From JAEMQF01 sp963791595 (GTDB lineage: Bacteria > Pseudomonadota > Gammaproteobacteria > Burkholderiales > Burkholderiaceae_C): a DNA stretch of 64,000 bases. Made by a program: the position numbers and the translations under genes. Positions 47,406-56,842 of this stretch are shown here, one piece after another. Each line of letters opens with the position of its first letter. Within the stretch, counting starts at the first letter, position 1. The DNA lies in NCBI GenBank assembly GCA_963791595.1, contig CAWBTF010000009.1, forward strand, positions 135,257 to 199,256, read 5' to 3'. Under the pieces are notes generated by a model. It was not told the DNA's origin, searched no databases, and saw only the letters and a list, made by a program, of their open reading frames with translations.

Positions 47406-49469
47406 TCACGGCGCCGGCTCCAGGCGCAGCAGTTCTTCGCCTTCCATCACCTGGTCGCCTGCCGCGTAGAGCAAGGCCTTCACGGTCCCGTCGCGCGGCG
47501 CGGTGATCGTGTGTTCCATCTTCATCGCTTCCATCACCGCGAGCGGCTGGCCGAGTTTCACTGTGTCTCCCGCCGCGGCGAGAAACGAGACGACCTTGCC
47601 GGGCATCGGCGCGGTCAACCGGCCCCCTTCCACCGCGCCGTCCGCCGCGTGCGCGATCGGGTCGATGGCGCTCAGCAGCGCCAGCCCGTCGGGTGCGTAG
47701 ACCGCAAAACGCTCGCCCAGCGCGTACACCGACAGCGCCCAGCGCTGCTCGCCCAGGCTCACGTCGTGGCGCGCCGCGCCGCGCGCGTGGCATGCATAGG
47801 CCCAACGCAGCGCGCCTTGGGTCAACCACTGCGCACCGGCGTGGCTACGCTCCAGCATGAACGTGGTGCGCACGCCGCCGGCCTCGAGGTCGAAGCGGCG
47901 CACCGCGGCACCGTGCAAGCGCCAGGCATCACGGCGCGACCAGGGGTCGCTCGCCTCCAGCGCACGCTCCTGCGCGAGCGCATGCGCCACCACGCCGGCA
48001 GCCGCCACTTCGAGCGGCAGTGGCGCCGCGTTGAACAGCGCTGCGCGTTCGCGCTCGATCAGCGCGGTGTCGAGGTCGGCATTCGCGAATGAGGCGCTGC
48101 CCGCGATGCGCCGCAAGAACGCCACGTTGCTGTGCAGGCCGACGATGTGGGTGCCGGCCAGCGCCGCGTCCAGGCGCGCCAGCGCTTGCGCGCGGTCTTC
48201 ACCCCAGACGATGAGCTTGGCGATCATCGAGTCGTAGTGCGGCGAGATGGCATCGCCTTCGCGCACGCCGGAGTCGATGCGCAAGCCGGCGGCGCTGCCG
48301 CCCGCTAAAGCGGCGCCGGCACGCTCGAATTCGACACATGAGGGGGTGCGATACACGCTCAGCGTGCCGGTCGCCGGCAGGAAGTTGGCGTCCGGGTTCT
48401 CGGCGCAAATGCGCGCTTCGATCGCGTGGCCGTGAATGCGCAACTGGTCCTGGCGCAACGGCAGCGGCTCGCCGCTCGCCACACGCAGCTGCCACTCCAC
48501 CAGATCGAGCCCGGTGATCGCCTCGGTCACCGGGTGCTCGACTTGCAGCCGCGTATTCATCTCCATGAAGAAGAAGCGCAGGTCGCCGCCCGGACTGGTG
48601 CCGTCCGGCCCGGCTCGCGGACCTTCGGTCGGCTCGGCGATGAACTCCACCGTGCCCGCGCCCACATAGCCCACCGCTTTCGCCGCCGCCACCGCCGCCG
48701 CGCCCATCTCCCGGCGCCGCGCTTCGCTCATGCCCGGCGCGGGCGCTTCTTCCAGCACCTTCTGATGGCGCCGCTGCACCGAACAATCGCGCTCGAACAG
48801 GTAGATGCAGTTCCCATGCGAATCGCCGAACACCTGGATCTCGATGTGGCGCGGCCGGGTCACGTAACGCTCGATCAGCACCGCGTCATCGCCGAAGCTG
48901 TTGCGCGCCTCCCGCTGGCACGAGGCAAGCGCTGCGTCGAAATCCTCCACCTTCGTCACGATGCGCATGCCCTTGCCGCCGCCGCCCGCGCTCGCCTTGA
49001 TGAGCACCGGAAAGCCGATCTTCTGCGCCTCGCGCTTCAGCAGCACCGGGTCCTGGTCAGCCCCGTGGTAGCCCGGCACCAGCGGCACACCGGCCTGCCC
49101 CATCAGGATTTTCGACTGCGACTTCAGCCCCATCGCCTTGATCGCCGCGGGCGGCGGGCCGATGAACACCAGGCCGGCGTCGGCGCAGGCCTGCGCGAAC
49201 TCTTCGTTCTCGCTCAGGAATCCGTAGCCCGGATGCACCGCCTGTGCGCCGGTTTGCAGCGCGGCAGCGATGATGCGCTCGCCGCGCAGGTAGCTGTCTT
49301 TCGGTGCGTTGCCGCCGATGTGCACGGCCTCGTCGCACGCCAGCACATGCTTGGCCTGCGCGTCGACGTCCGAATACACCGCGACGGTGCGCACGCCCAT
49401 GCGGCGCGCGGTCGCCGCAACCCGGCACGCGATCTCCCCACGATTCGCGATCAGGATCTTCTTAAACAT
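47406..49469 (-). CDS. mccA: Methylcrotonyl-CoA carboxylase biotin-containing alpha subunit
   Basis: 687 residues from ATG 49469. Biotin carboxylase domain: FKKILIANRGEIACRVAATA at the start, ATP-grasp glycine loop KASAGGGGKGMRIV, and FFMEMNTRLQVEHPVTE with the catalytic Glu/Asn/Arg. The C-terminal biotinyl domain has the attachment Lys in VMEAMKMEHTI. The size and the paired mccB at 50592-52216 favour 3-methylcrotonyl-CoA carboxylase (leucine degradation) over propionyl-CoA carboxylase. ATG overlaps the end of the DUF4126 gene. Confidence 0.85.
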   Translation of the reverse strand: MFKKILIANRGEIACRVAATARRMGVRTVAVYSDVDAQAKHVLACDEAVHIGGNAPKDSYLRGERIIAAALQTGAQAVHPGYGFLSENEEFAQACADAGLVFIGPPPAAIKAMGLKSQSKILMGQAGVPLVPGYHGADQDPVLLKREAQKIGFPVLIKASAGGGGKGMRIVTKVEDFDAALASCQREARNSFGDDAVLIERYVTRPRHIEIQVFGDSHGNCIYLFERDCSVQRRHQKVLEEAPAPGMSEARRREMGAAAVAAAKAVGYVGAGTVEFIAEPTEGPRAGPDGTSPGGDLRFFFMEMNTRLQVEHPVTEAITGLDLVEWQLRVASGEPLPLRQDQLRIHGHAIEARICAENPDANFLPATGTLSVYRTPSCVEFERAGAALAGGSAAGLRIDSGVREGDAISPHYDSMIAKLIVWGEDRAQALARLDAALAGTHIVGLHSNVAFLRRIAGSASFANADLDTALIERERAALFNAAPLPLEVAAAGVVAHALAQERALEASDPWSRRDAWRLHGAAVRRFDLEAGGVRTTFMLERSHAGAQWLTQGALRWAYACHARGAARHDVSLGEQRWALSVYALGERFAVYAPDGLALLSAIDPIAHAADGAVEGGRLTAPMPGKVVSFLAAAGDTVKLGQPLAVMEAMKMEHTITAPRDGTVKALLYAAGDQVMEGEELLRLEPAP

Positions 49470-50077
49470 TTTGTGCCCCTGAACCGAACCAAGCCGAGGC
49501 GCGCCCGAACAAGGCGCGCAGGAATTTTGCGCAGGCCCAGATCATCGCGACCATCACGACGAGCGCGCCGACCAATGCCACGAAGAACAGCAAAGGATGC
49601 TGCCACGACAACCACAAGCGCCGCAGGCACAGCGGCGTCGCCAAGCAGCGACAGCCCGATGTTGGAGAACGGCTCCGGCGACGTATTCGCCGCTGCCCGC
49701 GTGCTCGTCTTGGCCAGATGGCTGGTCGCCGCGAGCGTGCCGCCGAGCAGCGCCGCCGCCGCGGCCCAACTCGCGTGGTCGGCACCGAACACCGCCGCGG
49801 CCAACGCCGCGCCCGCGGGAATTCTCAGCAGCGTGTGCACCATGTCCCACAAGGTGTCGACGCCGGGAATCTTGTCGGCAAAGAATTCGACGAACAGCAT
49901 GAAACCGCTGGCGGCGAGCAGCGCCGGGTGCTGCAACAGCTGCAAGCCGGCCGGCAGCTCTACCCAGCCGAGCCAACCCGCAAGGCCGGTCAGGAATACG
50001 ACCGCGTACAGACGCAGCCCGCTGGCCCAGCCCAAGGCAGCGGCAATTGCCAGCAGCTGCGTCGTGTCCAGGTTCAT
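49462..50077 (-). CDS. DUF4126 membrane protein, one frame change
   Basis: ATG 50077 starts MNLDTTQLLAIAAALGWASG, with helices typical of DUF4126 (LYAVVFLTGLAGWLGW, KIPGVDTLWDMVHTLLRIPA, LAATSHLAKTSTRAAANTSP). One extra base near 49615 shifts the last third; skipping it gives AALWLSWQHPLLFFVALVGA and the end WFGSGAQNV at the stop 49462. About 204 residues. Function unknown. Its ATG overlaps the stop of the DinB gene, and its end overlaps mccA, so it belongs to the mcc operon. Confidence 0.75.
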
Positions 50078-50583
50078 CGCGACGCCGCCTGCGCTTGCAG
50101 CATCCACACCATGTCGATCTCGGGGCAGGCGTGGCCCAGCGCCGTGATCGCCGCCGTGATCTGGCCGCGGTGGTGCGTGCCGTGATTGAAGACATGGCTG
50201 AGCGTCGCCGCGAAGGGCAGGCTTTGGGCGACTCCTTTTGTCGTGACGTAGCCCAGCACACCGTCCCAGCGCGTCTCGGCGATACCGTCGATCAACGGCT
50301 CCCAGCGCTGCACCCCGGCAACCAGCCTTTCGCGCAGGCGATGGCGGTCGGTCTCGAGCTCTTCGTTCAAGGCGCGCTTCGGCGACGTTCCCGAGGCGAA
50401 ACGCGGGAACCAAATCTCCTCACCGACCAGCAGATGGTTCAAGGTGCCGTGCACGCTCTTGAAGAATAACCCGACGTCGCGCCGATACTGGTCTTCGGGC
50501 AATGCATCCACATGCTCGAAGAGTTTTCGCGTCGCCCAGACGTTGTAGCGCGCCAGCAGCGTGAAGTGGGTGCGCAGGTCCAT
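50074..50583 (-). CDS. DinB/YfiT-type protein
   Basis: 169 residues from ATG 50583. Four-helix bundle with the three metal-ligand His positions of DinB proteins: TLNHLLVGEEIWF (first His) and LSHVFNHGTHHRGQITAAI (last pair). Some members are bacillithiol- or glutathione-type thiol transferases, most are uncharacterised. Placed 9 bases after mccB and coupled to the DUF4126 gene, so it is inside the mcc operon. Confidence 0.85.
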   Translation of the reverse strand: MDLRTHFTLLARYNVWATRKLFEHVDALPEDQYRRDVGLFFKSVHGTLNHLLVGEEIWFPRFASGTSPKRALNEELETDRHRLRERLVAGVQRWEPLIDGIAETRWDGVLGYVTTKGVAQSLPFAATLSHVFNHGTHHRGQITAAITALGHACPEIDMVWMLQAQAASR

Positions 50584-50591
50584 GTCCGCCC

Positions 50592-52216
50592 CTACATCCG
50601 GAACACGCCGAACTTCGGCTCGGGAATCGGCGCGTTCAGGCTCGCGCTGATCGCCAGTGCGAGCACACGGCGCGTGTCGGCCGGGTCGATCACGCCGTCG
50701 TCCCAGATGCGCGCACTCGCAAAGTAAGGATGGGCCTGGTGCTCGAACTGGTCGAGGATCGGCTGCTTGAACGCGGCTTCTTCGTCGGCGCTCCACGCGC
50801 CGCCTTTGGCCTCGATGCCGTCGCGCTTCACGGTCGCAAGCACGCTCGCCGCCTGCTCGCCGCCCATCACCGAGATGCGCGCGTTCGGCCACATCCACAG
50901 GAACCGTGGCGAGTAGGCGCGCCCGCACATGCCGTAGTTGCCGGCGCCGAAACTGCCGCCGATGATGACGGTGAACTTCGGCACGTTGACGGTGGACACG
51001 GCGGTCACCATCTTCGCGCCGTGCTTGGCGATGCCTTCGTTTTCGTACTTGCGCCCGACCATGAAGCCGGTGATGTTCTGCAGGAACACGAGCGGAATCT
51101 TGCGCTGGCCGCAGAGTTCGATGAAGTGCGCGCCCTTCATCGCCGACTCGGAAAACAGGATGCCGTTGTTCGCGACGATGCCCACCGGGCATGCCCTCGA
51201 TGTGCGCAAACCCGGTGACCAGCGTCGTGCCGTAGCGCGCCTTGAATTCGTCGAACTCCGAGGCGTCGACGATGCGCGCGATGATTTCGCGCACGTCATA
51301 GGGCTTCCTCGTGTCGGTCGGGATCACGCCGTGCAGCTCGGCGCCGTCGAACAGCGGCGCGCGCGGTTCGACGCATCGCATCTGCAGGTCCTTGCGCCAG
51401 TTCAGGTTCGCCACACTCGCGCGCGCGATCGCCAGCGCGTGCGTATCGTTCTGCGCCAGGTGATCGGCCACGCCCGACAGTCGCGTGTGAACATCGCCTC
51501 CGCCCAGGTCCTCCGCGCTGACCACCTCACCGATGGCCGCTTTCACCAGCGGCGGACCGCCGAGAAAAATCGTCCCCTGGTTCTTCACGATGATCGACTC
51601 GTCGCTCATCGCCGGCATGTACGCGCCGCCTGCGGTGCACGAGCCCATCACGACCGCGATCTGCGGAATGCCCAGCGCGCTCATGTTCGCCTGGTTGTAG
51701 AAGATGCGGCCGAAGTGCTCGCGGTCGGGGAACACCTCGTCCTGGTTCGGCAAGTTCGCGCCGCCGGAATCGACGAGGTAGATGCAGGGCAGCCGGTTTT
51801 GCAGCGCGATCTCCTGTGCACGCAGGTGCTTCTTCACCGTCATCGGGAAGTAGGTACCGCCTTTCACCGTGGCGTCGTTGCACACGACCACGCACTCGAC
51901 GCCGCTGATGCGGCCGATGCCGGCGATCAGGCCCGCGCCGGGCGCGGCGTCGGTGCCGCCGCGCTCCTTGTACATGTTCAGCGCGGCGAGCGGTGCGATC
52001 TCGAGGAACGGCGCGTCCGGGTCGAGCAGCATCTCGACGCGCTCGCGCGGCAGCAACTTGCCGCGCCCGAGGTGTTTGGCGCGCGCCGCTTCGCCGCCAC
52101 CCAGCGCGATCTGTGCGAGTTTCGCGTTCAGGTCGTCGACGAGCGACACGCATCGCCGCCGCGTTGGCCTTGAACTCTTCGCTTCGCGGGTTGAGCTTGG
52201 ACGCGAGTGCGGGCAT
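50592..52216 (-). CDS. mccB: Methylcrotonyl-CoA carboxylase beta subunit, two frame changes
   Basis: ATG 52216 (MPALASKLNPRSEEFKANAA). An extra base near 52147 leads into SLVDDLNAKLAQIALGGGEA, and another near 51186 separates GFAHIEGMP from VGIVANNGILFSESAMKGA. The rest is a normal carboxyltransferase: DSGGANLPNQDEVFPDREHF, VMGSCTAGGAYMPAMSDES, and FGAGNYGMCGRAYSPRFLWM with the oxyanion-hole glycines; end EPKFGVFRM. Without the two extra bases the length is about 535, as usual for MccB. It transfers CO2 from biotin to 3-methylcrotonyl-CoA. First gene of the operon mccB-DinB-DUF4126-mccA. Confidence 0.85.
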
Positions 52217-52294
52217 GGTGTCCTTGGGTATCCCGGGGGATGAGCGCTTCTGCCGGCCGCTGCCGCCAACGACGCAGTCGCTGTGCTCAGCGCA

Positions 52295-52312
52295 ATTGAC
52301 GTATACGTCAAT
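52295..52312. promoter_or_regulatory. Perfect 18-bp palindrome upstream of mccB, candidate regulator site
   Basis: ATTGACGTATACGTCAAT is a perfect inverted repeat 79 bases upstream of the mccB start. ACGT-centred palindromes of this form resemble sites of MerR-family LiuR regulators that control branched-chain amino-acid degradation in proteobacteria, which fits the mcc operon downstream. No regulator gene of that type is in the window, so the assignment is inferred. Confidence 0.6.
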
Positions 52313-52339
52313 CGAGCGATTCTAGCGGCGGCATTTCGG

Positions 52340-52895
52340 TCACTCGTAGACCGCCGCCTCGTCCCAGCCGAGCGCAGCCATGTCGGCGACTCGGAACTTT
52401 GCGTCGCTGGGCATCAGGAATTCGTCGAGCTGCGGCGGTTTCACCGGCGTGCCCGACAGCATCGCATGGACCTGGCCGCGGTGGTGCGTCTGGTGCATGA
52501 ACAGGTGCGCGAGCACATGGCCGGCGCGGTCGCGCTGCACATGGCTGCCGCGGTCCATCTCGATGATGCGATTGCAACCGGGCGCATCGAGCCGTTCGCA
52601 CCAGTCGATCAGGCGTCGGTCGCTCGCGCTCTGGCGCGGCAGCAACTCGGCAAGGCTGCGCGCGGCAATGAAGGTGTCGTACTTCGTTGCCAGGCCGGCG
52701 TCGCCATGCAGCGCGCCGATGTAGTACTCGATCGACGGCGAGGATGTGGTTCAGCGTCAGCGCGAGGCTCGGAAAGAAACAGACGCGCGGCGCGGCGAAC
52801 TCTGCCTCGGGCAGTTGCGCGATCGCGCCGAGCAAGCGCCGGTTCGCCAGGTGGTTGGCGTGCGCCTGAATCCGCAGTGAGGATGCGAGGTCCAC
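52340..52895 (-). CDS. DinB-family protein (second copy), one frame change
   Basis: GTG 52895 starts MDLASSLRIQAHANHLANRR. One extra base near 52730 separates LALTLNHILAVD from EYYIGALHGDAGLATKYD, after which the frame is open to the stop 52340 (ALGWDEAAVYE). The His ligands lie in TLNHIL and HLFMHQTHHRGQVHAML. About 184 residues. It is distinct from the DinB gene inside the mcc operon (low similarity apart from motifs). It lies upstream of the palindrome and follows the rhodanese gene on the minus strand. Confidence 0.78.
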
Positions 52896-52928
52896 GACTC
52901 GAGCCTGCGTCTCTGGCCGCGGGAAGCT

Positions 52929-53358
52929 TCAGCCCTTGGCGGCGTTCGGTAGGCGCAGCTTTCGCCGCCTTGTCGGTCTTTTGCGCCACTGGCGCTCCGG
53001 CTTCCTTCCACTTCGTGAAGCCGCCGTCGAAGTGGGCGACGCGCTGCATGCCCATGTCCATCAGCGTCTTCGTCGCGAGCGCCGAGCGCCAACCGAGCGC
53101 GCAGAACAGCACGTACTCCTTGTCCTGCGCAAAGACGTCGCGGTGGTAGGGCGACTCCGGGTCGACCCAGAACTCGAGCATGCCGCGCGGCGCGTGCAGC
53201 GCGCCGGGGATCACGCCGTCGCGCTCGAGTTCGCGGATGTCGCGCACGTCGACGAACTGAACCCCGGGTTGGCCGTGCAAGGCGCGCGCCTGTTCCAGCG
53301 TGTAGGTCGTGACCTGCGCCATCGCTTCGTCGACCAGCGATTTCACGGTTTTCTTCAT
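52929..53358 (-). CDS. Rhodanese-like domain protein, possible frame change at the end
   Basis: ATG 53358 (MKKTVKSLVDEAMAQVTTYT). Single rhodanese domain: VQFVDVRDIRELERDGVIPG (CH2A motif region), the active-site loop FCALGWRSALATKTL with the catalytic Cys, and FDGGFTKWKEAGAP. In the written frame no stop occurs before the DinB gene; skipping one base near 52941 ends the protein at TGA 52931-52929 after about 142 residues, a normal place for this family. Transfers sulfane sulfur or acts as a sulfur-carrier. Confidence 0.75.
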
Positions 53359-53412
53359 CGTGCGCTCCAGTGCAATCGTGGACACCGAGCGTAGCGCATT
53401 CGCCGCGCTCGG

Positions 53413-54270
53413 TCAGCCGATTTGGGCCATCGTTTGCCCCAATCGAACCGCGCCTCCCGGCCGCCACTCGGCGTTGAATCGCAGCGGCAGCTTCGGCCAC
53501 AGCATCACGACGGTCGAGCCGAGCAGAAAGCGCCCCATCTCGTCGCCTTGCTTCAGCGCGACCTCCCGGTCCGCGTAACTCCACGTGCGCAGTTTGCCGG
53601 TGCGCGGCGGGTTCACGACACCATGCCAGACGGTCGCCATGCTGCCGACGATCGTCGCGCCCACCAGCACCAGCGCGAACGGCCCGAACGCCGTCTCGAA
53701 GATGCAGACGACGCGCTCGTTGCGCGCGAACAGCCCCGGCACGCCTTTGGCCGTCGCCGGATTCACCGAGAACAACGTGCCCGGCACGTGGATCATGCGC
53801 AGCAGGCGCCCCGCGCACGGCATGTGGATGCGGTGGTAGTCCTTCGGACTCAGGTAAAGCGTCGCGAAATGGCCGTCGTCGAATTGCGCGGCGAGCAACG
53901 CGTCGCCGCCGAGCAGCGCGGTGCTCGAATAGGAGTGAGCTTTCGCCTGAAAGATCTGATCGCGTTCGATCGCGCCGAACGCGCTGATCGCGCCGTCTAC
54001 TGGACACACCATGTGGGCCACCGCGATCGGCCGCGCACCGGGTGCGAGTGCACGGGTGAAGAACTCATTGAACGTCGCGTAAGCGCGAACGTCGGGCTGC
54101 GCGGCTTCAGCCATGTTCACGCCGAAGCGTCGCACGAAGCGGCGGATGATCGCCTGCGTGACCGCGCCGCCGCGCGCGCCGGCAATCACGCCTGCCAGCG
54201 AGGTCATCGCCTGCTTCGGGCTGGCGTACTGCGCCAGCACGAACAGGCGGTCGCGCAAAGGTGTCGGCAT
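53413..54270 (-). CDS. psd: Phosphatidylserine decarboxylase proenzyme
   Basis: 285 residues from ATG 54270. The LGST self-cleavage site that yields the pyruvoyl group is present (GRFLLGSTVVMLW), as are VCPVDGAISAFG and the His-rich LSPKDYHRIHMPCAGRL. It makes phosphatidylethanolamine from phosphatidylserine at the inner membrane. Typical length for the proteobacterial type I enzyme. It precedes rhodanese by 54 bases on the same strand. Confidence 0.92.
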   Translation of the reverse strand: MPTPLRDRLFVLAQYASPKQAMTSLAGVIAGARGGAVTQAIIRRFVRRFGVNMAEAAQPDVRAYATFNEFFTRALAPGARPIAVAHMVCPVDGAISAFGAIERDQIFQAKAHSYSSTALLGGDALLAAQFDDGHFATLYLSPKDYHRIHMPCAGRLLRMIHVPGTLFSVNPATAKGVPGLFARNERVVCIFETAFGPFALVLVGATIVGSMATVWHGVVNPPRTGKLRTWSYADREVALKQGDEMGRFLLGSTVVMLWPKLPLRFNAEWRPGGAVRLGQTMAQIG

Positions 54271-54286
54271 TGAGCGGTTGACCAGT

Positions 54287-54380
54287 CGTGGCTTGAAGAG
54301 GCCCCTCCAGGCGACTCGGGCGTCGCCCCCGAGGGGGCTGAGCAGCCCGGCAAAGCCGGATCTGCCCAGGAGGGCGGCGG
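54287..54380. repeat. Extragenic palindromic element (three hairpins)
   Basis: Between psd and the divergent EamA gene lies a GC-rich block of adjacent inverted repeats: GCGAC/GTCGC (54311-54326), CCCCC-GA-GGGGG (54326-54337) and CCGGC-AAA-GCCGG (about 54347-54359). The composition matches dispersed palindromic repeats of Burkholderiales genomes; I found no second copy in this window. No clear U-run follows, so it is not a simple terminator. Confidence 0.5.
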
Positions 54381-54472
54381 ATTGTATCGGCGCGCATCGT
54401 CGCGCCTGCGCACCACGCCACCGACAATGCCGCACGCCAGGCACCCGCCGGCAAACGGAGCCTGCAGCGCGA

Positions 54473-55384
54473 ATGACGACCGCCGAACACCACCGCATCC
54501 CGCCGCGCGCGCTGATCCTGCTCGCGATCCTCACGCTGCTGTGGGGCACCAACTGGCCGCTGTTTCCGTACGCGACGCGCGAGGTGTCGGTGTGGACGTT
54601 TCGTGCCGTCGGCGTCACGCTCGCCGGCGGCATGCTGTTGATCGTGGCGCGCGCGCGCGGGCAGACGCTCGCGATTCCGCGCCGATTCTGGCCGCCGATC
54701 GTCACCGCGACGCTGTTCTACCTGGTGTTGTGGAACATCGCGAGCACGTACTCGGCGATCCTCATTCCCTCGGGCCAGGCCGCGGTGCTTGGCTTCACGA
54801 TGCCGCTGTGGTCGGCGCTGATCTCGTGGGCGGTGCTCGGCGAACGCCTGACGCCACGGCTCGTCTGCGCCGTGGCACTCGGCGCCGCCGCGGTGACCTT
54901 GTTGATGGTGCCCAGCTTCAAGGCCTACGCTGAAGCACCGCTCGGCATGGGCCTTGGCCTGCTCGCCGGCCTGGGCTGGGCGGTGGGCACGCTGATCCTG
55001 AAACGCTCCGGCGTCGCGGTCTCGGCGATGGTGCTGACCGGCTGGCAGCTGCTGATCTGCGCCGTGCCGATGACAGCCGGCGCGCTGCTGCTCGGCGACT
55101 GGCAATGGTTCATGCCGTCGACAACGACGATCGCCGTGATCGTCTACATCGCGCTGATTCCGATGGGCATCGGCAACCTGTGCTGGTTCTCGATCGTCGG
55201 CTTGTTGCCGGCAAGCGTGGCGGGGCTGTCGGCGATTCTGGTTCCGGTCGTCGCGATGATCGCCGGCGCAGTGATTCACGGCGAACCGCTCGGCCCGCTG
55301 CAATGGCTGGCGATGCTGTGCAGCGGCGCGGCGCTGTCGCTGGTGCTGCTCAAGCCGGCAGCGCCGCCCCCGCCGCAGGCTTGA
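54473..55384 (+). CDS. EamA/DMT-family exporter
   Basis: 303 residues from ATG 54473, ten membrane helices in two EamA repeats: ILAILTLLWGTNWPLFPYAT opens the first, LGLLAGLGWAVGTLILKRSG the second, and each ends with the characteristic strand-like region (FTMPLWSALISWAVLGERLT and AILVPVVAMIAGAVIHGEPL). Drug/metabolite exporters of this kind release amino acids or other metabolites; substrate unknown. Confidence 0.88.
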   Translation: MTTAEHHRIPPRALILLAILTLLWGTNWPLFPYATREVSVWTFRAVGVTLAGGMLLIVARARGQTLAIPRRFWPPIVTATLFYLVLWNIASTYSAILIPSGQAAVLGFTMPLWSALISWAVLGERLTPRLVCAVALGAAAVTLLMVPSFKAYAEAPLGMGLGLLAGLGWAVGTLILKRSGVAVSAMVLTGWQLLICAVPMTAGALLLGDWQWFMPSTTTIAVIVYIALIPMGIGNLCWFSIVGLLPASVAGLSAILVPVVAMIAGAVIHGEPLGPLQWLAMLCSGAALSLVLLKPAAPPPPQA

Positions 55385-55440
55385 ACACCCTCACCTCTGA
55401 CCTCCGGACAGCCATAGCTCCCCCGATTGCCCAAGCCCCT

Positions 55441-56571
55441 TCACGACAGAAGCCGCATCAAATCCGACTGCCGCCGCGTGCCGGTCTTGGCCAGCAGATG
55501 CGCCATGTGGGTGCGCATCGTCGAGACGCGCACTTGCTGGTGCTCGGCGGCCTCGGCAAGCGTGGCGCCGGCGACGAGTTGACTGAGCAACGAGGCCTCG
55601 GCGGTGGTGAGTTGATGGTGACGAGCCAAGGCATGCAGCAATGTTGTGCAGTGCTCCGCCGCGTCCACCAGGTCCACCAGGAGCAAGACTTCGGCGGCCG
55701 GCCAGCGGTTGCGCACCGCGTGCTCGCGAGGCACGGGCGTGAGGCGCAGCACGGCACTGCGCAGCCGCCCCTTGTCGTCGAACCAGGTGCTCAACGTCTG
55801 TGCCGCGCCGATCGAGGTCATGCGCAGCGCATGGGCCAGCGTGGCCATGTCGAGCTGCCCGATTCGCTGGATGTGGTTGCCCAGCACCCGAATGACGCCA
55901 GCCGTTGCAAGCAGGGCTCGCGCCGGCGGGTTGGCATGCTCGACGGTGCCGTTTGCCCGCAGCACGAGCAAGGGCTGTGGAACCGCATCGAGAGTTTCCT
56001 CCACCGCGCGGTGTTCGCGCCGAATTGCGGCGAACGCCCAATAGCTGTGCAGGGCCCTGTGCAAATGTGGATGCAATGCCTGAAATCCACGTACTTCCGC
56101 CGGAGTGAACCCGGGCAAGCCAGGACCACGCTGCATGGTCATGACGGTCATCGGCTCCAATGCCGTTGGCTGGCCCCCTTCGACCCAGAGCGTGACGACG
56201 CTTTGCAGGCCATTGCGCGCGCCAAAGTCGTTATAGAAGGCCGTCTTCTTCAGTCGTTCCAGGGGCAGGTAGCTTTCGCTGACCAGCATCGTGCCCGATA
56301 CCAGCGGCAGATTGCGTCGCTTGACCTCGGCCCACCATGGATCCTCGGTGATCCAATGTCTGCCGAACTCGATCAGCGCGGCGGGATCCGCGCGCGCGTG
56401 AGCCCAGAGGAATCGTTCGTGAGCATCGGCTTCGCCCGGCGTGAAGAGGTGAGACGAGGTCGCCCCAAACGCCTCGCACAGGTCGTCGAGCAGGACCGAC
56501 CACTGCGTGTGGTCGGCGGCGGCCTCGTATGCCGTCAGCGCCAGGCGCATCAGTGCGGATTCGTCGACCAT
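55441..56571 (-). CDS. LuxR-type transcriptional regulator (copy 1)
   Basis: 376 residues from ATG 56571. N-terminal two-thirds look like a sensory part with a PAS-like stretch (VEETLDAVPQPLLVLRANGT, VEHANPPARALLAT). The C-terminal LuxR HTH is HQLTTAEASLLSQLVAGATL followed by VRVSTMRTHMAHLLAKTGTR, the recognition helix and its tail. Intact. It is divergent from the secreted PxKF protein gene across 271 bases, so it may control it. Copy 2 at 62893 is nearly identical over the last 230 residues. Confidence 0.88.
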   Translation of the reverse strand: MVDESALMRLALTAYEAAADHTQWSVLLDDLCEAFGATSSHLFTPGEADAHERFLWAHARADPAALIEFGRHWITEDPWWAEVKRRNLPLVSGTMLVSESYLPLERLKKTAFYNDFGARNGLQSVVTLWVEGGQPTALEPMTVMTMQRGPGLPGFTPAEVRGFQALHPHLHRALHSYWAFAAIRREHRAVEETLDAVPQPLLVLRANGTVEHANPPARALLATAGVIRVLGNHIQRIGQLDMATLAHALRMTSIGAAQTLSTWFDDKGRLRSAVLRLTPVPREHAVRNRWPAAEVLLLVDLVDAAEHCTTLLHALARHHQLTTAEASLLSQLVAGATLAEAAEHQQVRVSTMRTHMAHLLAKTGTRRQSDLMRLLS

Positions 56572-56842
56572 GGCCTAACCACCTCCCCAACCCAGTTCAC
56601 GCTGGGTCCTTTGTTGCTGGGGTTTACCCGTGCAACCGCGCCGTTATGCCCGTGGTCGCAAACAGCCGTTGCCTCGGCTGCGAGTCTGAGGCCGTCGGGT
56701 GCTCCAAGCCTCATCAGTTTGAATGATGGTAGTTACCCGACGCACGGTGATTCTCGCCCCAACCTGCATCTCATCCATGTGAAGGATTCGCGGCCATGAA
56801 ATGCTCGGCACCATCGATCTCACCCTACGAGGAGATCAAGCA

